A stretch of 29,071 nucleotides of DNA from Gammaproteobacteria bacterium (lineage in GTDB: Bacteria > Pseudomonadota > Gammaproteobacteria > Xanthomonadales > Marinicellaceae): assembly GCA_030426705.1 (NCBI GenBank), contig JAUHXW010000003.1, positions 1 to 29,071 on the forward strand, given 5' to 3'. Both the position numbers and the translations under genes were made by a program. The notes beneath the pieces are model-generated. The model was not told the DNA's origin. It searched no databases and saw only the letters and a list, made by a program, of their open reading frames with translations. Below, piece after piece: positions 24,004 to 29,071 of the stretch; the stretch's first letter is position 1; each line of letters begins with the position of its first letter.

Positions 24004-24618
24004 TTATTCGAATCGAGCCATATCTATTATTTCAAAGTCTTTCATGACTTGAAAAATGGGTACGTTCTGTTCCCACAACTCTTCAAAGGTGCCTTTCACC
24101 ATAACGATGACCCAATCCAGGTCATTGCCCCAAAATAGGGAATATAGAATGTGATAGTTTTCATCCCGCCCGTGTTCTATAGCGGGCTCGAGTGTTTCTA
24201 AACAAACTCCAGTAAAGAATGATTGCTCTTTCGCTGCGCATTCATTCAAGACCTTAACTGTTTGTTTCTTTTGATCAATGAATTCACGTATAAAGTTTTC
24301 AGGGGTTTTCCCTGTTCCTTTTTCAACACCCCAAATATACTGAAGCTTAACACCGGTTACATAGGGATGCTCATCTGGGTTTTCTTTGGATAAAATCCAT
24401 ATTGACGAAGTAGTACCATGGCGCTCTCTGAAATACCAGTCTTTAGGCATCGAGATTCGGCCACCAAATGGCTCAAGTAATTGAACAACAAATTCGGTTT
24501 GAATTTGTGGTGTGTCTGTTGTTTGCTCAGTAGGTTCAGTTCTGTGTTTATGGGTTGAACATGCTGTGGTATGTATGAAAGCAAAAAATAGAAGCCCCCA
24601 TTGAGTGAGTCTAAACAT
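24004..24618 (-). CDS. Lipoprotein of unknown function
   Basis: About 204 residues from the ATG at 24618. The lipobox FFAFIHTTAC places the lipidated Cys at residue 20, followed by a Thr/Glu/Gln linker. The rest is a soluble domain (EPFGGRISMPKDWYFRERHG, VTGVKLQYIWGVEKGTGKTPENF, WVIVMVKGTFEELWEQNVPIF) of unrecognised family. It resembles lipoproteins with a 'mature residues then P-x-D/G-W' start. The frame extends upstream to a TTG at 24696 inside nrdB, but that start lacks a signal peptide. The nrdB terminator lies just upstream, so it probably has its own promoter. The transposase remnant abuts its 3' end. Confidence 0.8.
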   Translation of the reverse strand: MFRLTQWGLLFFAFIHTTACSTHKHRTEPTEQTTDTPQIQTEFVVQLLEPFGGRISMPKDWYFRERHGTTSSIWILSKENPDEHPYVTGVKLQYIWGVEKGTGKTPENFIREFIDQKKQTVKVLNECAAKEQSFFTGVCLETLEPAIEHGRDENYHILYSLFWGNDLDWVIVMVKGTFEELWEQNVPIFQVMKDFEIIDMARFE

Positions 24619-24631
24619 AATAAATCGGTCA

Positions 24632-24657
24632 GAAAACAAAAGCCCCTTAATCGGGGC
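24632..24657 (-). terminator. Intrinsic terminator of nrdB
   Basis: On the minus strand GCCCC-gattaa-GGGGC (24657-24642) is followed by TTTTGTTTTC. It lies 30 nt after the nrdB stop and 14 nt before the lipoprotein ATG. Confidence 0.85.
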
Positions 24658-24686
24658 ATATTGTTTGAATATTGAAAATACCAAAA

Positions 24687-25868
24687 TCAATCCCAACTCA
24701 AAGCACCACCGGTTTGGTATTCAGTCACCCTTGTTTCAAAGAAGTTCTTTTCTTTTCTCAAGTTAGATTGTTCGTCCAGCCAGGGTAGGGTGCATTCGGC
24801 GCCTGGGAAGGGTTCGTCGATGCCGAGTTGTCTCGCTCTTCTGTTCGCGATGTAGCGGAATTGTTCGATGTGGTCTTCGGCAGAATAACCAAGAATCGGG
24901 CGGCGCAGCAGGTATTTGGCGTAACCGGCTTCGGCGGCTTCGGATTCGTCCCACATGTGGCGGATTTTCGCTGGATCCAGGGTGACTTTTTCTTCTTCGA
25001 TGATTTGTTTACACACGCGGATGCCGAATGAGGCGTGCATCACTTCGTCGCGCATGATGTATTGTAATTGTTCCGCGGTGCCTTTCATCAGGCCACGTCT
25101 TTGTAAGGCGAAGATAGGGCTGAAACCATTATAGAACCAACAACCTTCAAAGATTGCGCCAAAGAACATATAAGCCAACACAAAGTTTTCTAACTCGTCG
25201 CGGTCGTTCAGGTCGATGTTGGGGCGCAGGATAGAGTCGAGACGTCTATTGGCCACTTGAATTTTCTGGTTGATTTCCGGTACCACGCGGTAGCGGTTGT
25301 AGATTTCGCCTTGGTCCAAGCCGATGGTTTCAATGCAGTGCTGGTAAGTCCAGGTGTGCAGGGCTTCTTCATAAACCTGACGGGCTTGGTAGATTTGTAA
25401 TTCCGGTGCTGACATTTTTTCCATCACCGCGAGGCCAATGTTGCGCATGGCTAAAATGTCTGAGGTGGTCAGGTATGACAGCACATTTTGATAAACGTGT
25501 TTTTCGTCTTCGGTCAGGGTTTTGTTGTAATCGTGGACGTCCTGAGTCATGTTGATATCAAGCGGTGTCCAATGGTTTTTGTTGGCGTTCAGGAAGAATT
25601 TCCATGCCCATGGGTATTTGAACGGTGCCAGTTGATTGACATCGGTTAAACCATTGACCACACGTTTGTCTTCGGCACGAACGGGGTCAACGCCCTGGCT
25701 GGCATTGCTCAAGGTGTTTTCCGGGGTGACGTTCAGGCTTGCCGGTTGCTTTGGCACTTCCGGTGCCGCCTTGGGCTCAGGTTTTGGCACTTTGGCTTTT
25801 GCTTCAACGGGTGCTTTTGCTGGCTCTTCTTTTTTGCCGATACCTAATGGATCGTCCCAATTCATCAT
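24687..25868 (-). CDS. nrdB: Class Ia ribonucleoside-diphosphate reductase, beta subunit
   Basis: 393 residues. Diiron ligands and radical Tyr align with E. coli NrdB: Asp137 (LTTSDIL), Glu168, His171 and Tyr175 (EALHTWTYQH), Glu241 (AIFEG), Glu275 and His278 (RDEVMH). It therefore carries the tyrosyl radical needed to reduce NDPs with NrdA. Residues 12-42 are a Lys/Pro/Ala/Glu-rich linker, longer than in E. coli. The C-terminal tail, which docks into NrdA, is TEYQTGGALSWD. Two adjacent ATGs (25868, 25865) follow AGGAG. It lies 133 nt downstream of nrdA on the same strand, with a hairpin between, so expression may be differential within one operon. Confidence 0.97.
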   Translation of the reverse strand: MMNWDDPLGIGKKEEPAKAPVEAKAKVPKPEPKAAPEVPKQPASLNVTPENTLSNASQGVDPVRAEDKRVVNGLTDVNQLAPFKYPWAWKFFLNANKNHWTPLDINMTQDVHDYNKTLTEDEKHVYQNVLSYLTTSDILAMRNIGLAVMEKMSAPELQIYQARQVYEEALHTWTYQHCIETIGLDQGEIYNRYRVVPEINQKIQVANRRLDSILRPNIDLNDRDELENFVLAYMFFGAIFEGCWFYNGFSPIFALQRRGLMKGTAEQLQYIMRDEVMHASFGIRVCKQIIEEEKVTLDPAKIRHMWDESEAAEAGYAKYLLRRPILGYSAEDHIEQFRYIANRRARQLGIDEPFPGAECTLPWLDEQSNLRKEKNFFETRVTEYQTGGALSWD

Positions 25869-25968
25869 GGTGCTTTACTCCTTTGCTCCTTCGAGCTGGT
25901 TATTCGTTTTTATCTATTTACTTGTCCCCCAAACCAGCCTTATTTTTCTTGGGTCTGTTTGGGATTGT

Positions 25969-25991
25969 GCCGAGCCGGTGATAGGCTCGGC
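25969..25991. other. Hairpin between nrdA and nrdB
   Basis: GCCGAGCC-ggtgata-GGCTCGGC, perfect 8-bp GC-rich stem, 10 nt after the nrdA stop. There is no T-run, so it is more likely an mRNA-stabilising or processing structure, or a partial attenuator, than a full terminator. Confidence 0.6.
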
Positions 25992-26001
25992 GTGTTAATT
26001 T

Positions 26002-28855
26002 TTATTGGCAGGCTTCGCAATCCGGATCGAGGATTGAGCACGCCATTGGTGCTGCTGAACCGGGTTGTTCAACCGGCGCTGCCTGGTTAGAACTGCTGTC
26101 CACGCTTTTCTCAACGTGGGTAGCGCCAACTGAGCGTAGGTAATAAGTGGTTTTCAGACCACGAACCCAAGCCAATTTATACAATGAATCCAGTTTCTTG
26201 CCGGATGGCTCAACCATGTACAGGTTCAAAGATTGACCCTGATCGATCCATTTTTGTCTGCGAGAGGCGGCTTCGACCAACCACCTGGAGTCCACTTCAA
26301 ATGCGGTGGCGTATTTGGCTTTCAAGTCATCTGGTACACGGTCTATCGGTTGCACGCTGCCATCAAAGTATTTCAGGTCGTTAACCATCACATCATCCCA
26401 TAAGTCCAAGGCTTTCAGGTCTTCAACCAAGTATGGGTTGATGATAGTGAATTCGCCTGACAGGTTGGATTTCACAAACAGGTTTTGGTAAACCGGTTCA
26501 ACCGATTGTGACACACCTGAGATGTTTGAAATGGTGGCGGTTGGGGCAATGGCCATGGTGTTGGAATTGCGCATGCCTTGCGTTTTGATCTTGTCACGCA
26601 AGCTGTTCCAATCCATGGTGCTGCTTTGGTCTTGTTCGATGAACTGACCACGTTCCTGTTTTAACAATTCAACCGAATCAATCGGCAAAACGCCTTGTGA
26701 CCACAAAGAACCTTCATAAGAAGGGTAAGTACCACGTTCTGCAGCCAAATCACTGGAGGCCTGAATCGCATAGTATGAAACCGCTTCCATGGTTTCATCG
26801 GCAAATTGCACCGCCGCTTCACTGGCATAAGCCAGGTTCTGGGTGTACAAAGCATCCTGGAAACCCATCAGGCCCAATCCGACTGGACGGTGTTTCAGAT
26901 TAGAACGTCGAGCCTGTGGTACTGAATAGAAATTGTAATCAATCACATTGTCCAGCATGCGCATGGCGGTGGTGATGGTTTTTTCCAGTTTCTTGTGATC
27001 AATGCCATCTTCGGTGATGTGATGTGGCAGATTTACTGAACCGAGGTTACATACCGCGATTTCATCATCCGATGTGTTCAAGGTGATTTCGGTACACAGG
27101 TTTGATGAATGCACCACACCGGCATGTCTTTGTGGTGAACGGATGTTGCAAGGGTCTTTGAAAGTGATCCATGGATGTCCGGTTTCAAACAACATGCCCA
27201 ACATTTTCTTCCACAGGTCGTTGGCTTGCACCACTTTGGTGTTTTTGATTTTGCCTGCAGCAGCCAGTTGTTCATATTCCTCGTACTTCTCCTTGAAAGC
27301 CTGGCCGTACAAATCATGCAAATCAGGCACTTCTTCAGGTGAGAATAAAGTCCACGATTCTTCTTTGGCGACACGTTCCATGAATAAATCCGGAATCCAG
27401 TTGGCGGTGTTCATGTCATGGGTACGGCGACGGTCATCACCGGTGTTTTTGCGCAACTCCAAAAATTCCTCGATGTCCACATGCCAGGTTTCCAGATAAG
27501 CACACATGGCACCTTTGCGCTTTCCGCCCTGGTTAACTGCGACAGCGGTGTCATTGGCTACTTTTAAGAATGGCACAACACCTTGTGACTCACCATTGGT
27601 GCCTTTGATGTGCGCGCCCAAACCGCGAACCGGCATATTTCGACAACAGCGCATCGTCTTTGATGGCGCTGAAAATGCCGTCCAAATCGTCAGGTACGGT
27701 GGTCAGGTAACAAGAAGACAACTGAGGACGTAAAGTGCCTGAGTTGAACAGCGTGGGTGTTGAACTCATGAAATCGAACGAACTCAGTAATTCATAAAAC
27801 TCAATGGCTCTGGCTTCACGGTCAATTTCATTGATGGCCAAGCCCATGGAAACACGCATGAAAAAGGCTTGTGGTAATTCGATGCGGGTTTTACCCATGT
27901 GGATAAAGTAGCGGTCGTACAAAGTTTGTAAACCGAGGTAAGTGAATTTCTTGTCACGCTCTGGCTTGATGGCATGAGACAATTTCTCCAGGTCATAACG
28001 AGCCAATTCACCATCCAGTAAATTCAGCTCAACGCCACGTTGGATGTATTTGCCAAAATAGTCCGGGTAAACTTCGGCCATGTCTTTTTGTGTGGCTTGT
28101 TTGGGTTCGCCATAAATAAAGCTCAGGGCTTCAGCACGGATGCCATCCATCAACAAGCGAGCAGTGACATGTGAATAATTGGGGTCTTTTTCAATCAGTA
28201 CACGAGCCGACATGGTGATTGAAGCCGTGACATCTTTTTCAGCCATGCCATCGAATAAGTTGCGACGTACATCCTTAATAATCAAATCTTTGGTCACACC
28301 TTTTAGGCCACGAGTTGCTTCAGTGATGATGGTTTCAATCCGATCCAAATCCAAAGGCTTGCGATTGCCGTCTTCATCAATCACATGTAATATTTCAGAT
28401 GGTGATTCAACAGCAGGTTCTTTTTTATCGGCACGGGCTTTGGCTCGTGCTCTTTTTTCGTTTTGTTTTTCTCGATAGAGCACATAGTTTCTGGCGGCTT
28501 TGTGTTCGCCGGCACGCATCATCGCCAATTCAACTTGGTCCTGAATGTCTTCAATGTGTACAGTGCCACCTTCAGGCATGTGACGGAACAAGGCCATGTA
28601 AACTTGTTCAACCAACTTTTCAACCGTTTCACGTACCCGGCGTGAAGCGGCCGCTTGTCCGCCTTCAACCGCCAAAAAGGCTTTGGTCATGGCGACTTGA
28701 ATTTTTGATTGATCAAAATCAGTGACTTTCCCGTTCCTTCTGATGACTTTGAATTTGCTGTTGTTGGTGCTTTCTGAGGTTTCTGTGGATTTGGGTTTTA
28801 CTTCAGTTCCCTGAGGCGCACCCGCGTGACTTTCCTGCTGATCAGTATGTTGCAT
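26002..28855 (-). pseudogene. nrdA: Class Ia ribonucleoside-diphosphate reductase, alpha subunit, split by a frameshifting deletion
   Basis: Two overlapping frames (28855-27590 and 27654-26002) are the halves of one ~960-residue NrdA. Residues 34-130 and 154-248 are two ATP-cone domains, as in Pseudomonas-type NrdA, for allosteric activity control. The barrel has SSCYLTTVPDDLD, LLSKYAG, HIKGTNGESQGVVPFL, NLCTEI (radical Cys), VCNLGSVNL, the Tyr pair in LKTTYYLRS and the C-terminal redox pair CEACQ. At 27629-27634 the first frame reads KYAG and the second PVRGLGAHIKG. The seven residues expected between (GLGNDWT in relatives) are absent, consistent with about 26 nt lost between two GCCGGT repeats. 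As written it cannot make full NrdA. Either a real loss-of-function or an assembly error. Confidence 0.9.
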
Positions 28856-28913
28856 ATAACTCGTTGATAATTATGGTTGGCAAAAATTACATGGGCTGTC
28901 GGCTAATTAAAAA

Positions 28914-28926
28914 TCAACACTGTTGA
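28914..28926. promoter_or_regulatory. Inverted repeat in the nrdA leader
   Basis: TCAACA-C-TGTTGA, a perfect 13-nt palindrome, 59 nt upstream of the nrdA ATG and about 30 nt downstream of the -10. It could be a repressor operator acting as a roadblock. It does not match the NrdR box pattern I know, so no regulator is named. Confidence 0.4.
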
Positions 28927-28955
28927 CACCCAAAAAAAGCTCTCTCTTCGGGATG

Positions 28956-28985
28956 ATAATATCGCAAAAAAAAGGGTGCAGGCAA
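28956..28985 (-). promoter_or_regulatory. Sigma-70-type promoter of nrdAB
   Basis: Minus strand TTGCCT (28985-28980), 18-nt spacer containing eight T, then TATTAT (28961-28956). The -10 ends about 100 nt before the nrdA ATG. It is the best promoter match in the upstream region; the T-tract in the spacer could bend DNA. Confidence 0.6.
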
Positions 28986-29071
28986 GGAGAAAATTGGCTA
29001 AATTTTTCGCCCTACCAAATATCAATGACTTAGCAAATTCTCTTTATTTTTTGCACAAAGTTTGGAACTTG

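Noticed and set aside
24828..25031. Plus-strand frames within nrdB and nrdA
   Set aside because: Low-complexity antisense of conserved RNR sequence.
27590..27654. Programmed frameshifting or an intein in nrdA
   Set aside because: No slippery site, and conserved residues are missing at the junction, so a deletion explains it better; no intein sequence is present.

Overview
The window (about 43-45% GC by eye) looks like a chromosomal segment of a free-living gammaproteobacterium. The likely relatives are the Marinicella / Wenzhouxiangella / Lysobacterales group. This is inferred from the gene types, the class Ia ribonucleotide reductase whose large subunit carries two ATP cones, and the many secreted beta-helix, FG-GAP and Calx-beta proteins with a short C-terminal I-F-x-x-G-F-E-like tail. 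No rRNA, tRNA or CRISPR array was recognised.

Layout. 1-3609 (minus): an RND efflux operon, with the pump running off the left edge after its membrane-fusion protein. 3697-9229: a diguanylate cyclase, a GFA-family zinc protein, an unknown exported two-domain protein overlapping a secreted ThuA-like protein, a WYL-family regulator divergent from a VOC protein with a strong palindrome between them, and a small hypothetical gene. 9618-22530: a secretome region holding three beta-helix 'choice-of-anchor Q' proteins, an M19 dipeptidase-like Tat lipoprotein, a membrane-anchored EEP phosphatase/nuclease-like protein, a seven-repeat FG-GAP propeller broken by a one-base frameshift, a two-gene surface-protein operon, a small coiled-coil gene and an SdrD-B/Calx-beta protein. 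18600-24000 also contains a dense set of short repeats: two inverted copies of a ~96-nt element, REP-like hairpins, inverted TCTGACCCC-type ends, a 27-nt duplicated end, a truncated exported gene, and a decayed HUH (RAYT-like) transposase. 24004-28855 (minus): a lipoprotein and the nrdA-nrdB locus. nrdA is split into two frames at a six-base microhomology where about 26 nt appear to be missing.

How it fits together. Seven proteins of at least five unrelated architectures, all with export signals, end within a few residues of the same kind of short tail (examples: VIFADGF, VVFINGF, TIFNSGFEF, LIFAEGF). They look like clients of one export or surface-attachment process whose machinery is not in the window. 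This is the best candidate for an undescribed system. The repeat-rich zone between the beta-helix paralogues suggests repeated transposition and rearrangement around surface-protein genes. The two broken genes (FG-GAP protein and nrdA) may be real mutations or assembly errors; nrdA in particular is normally essential, so reads should be checked.
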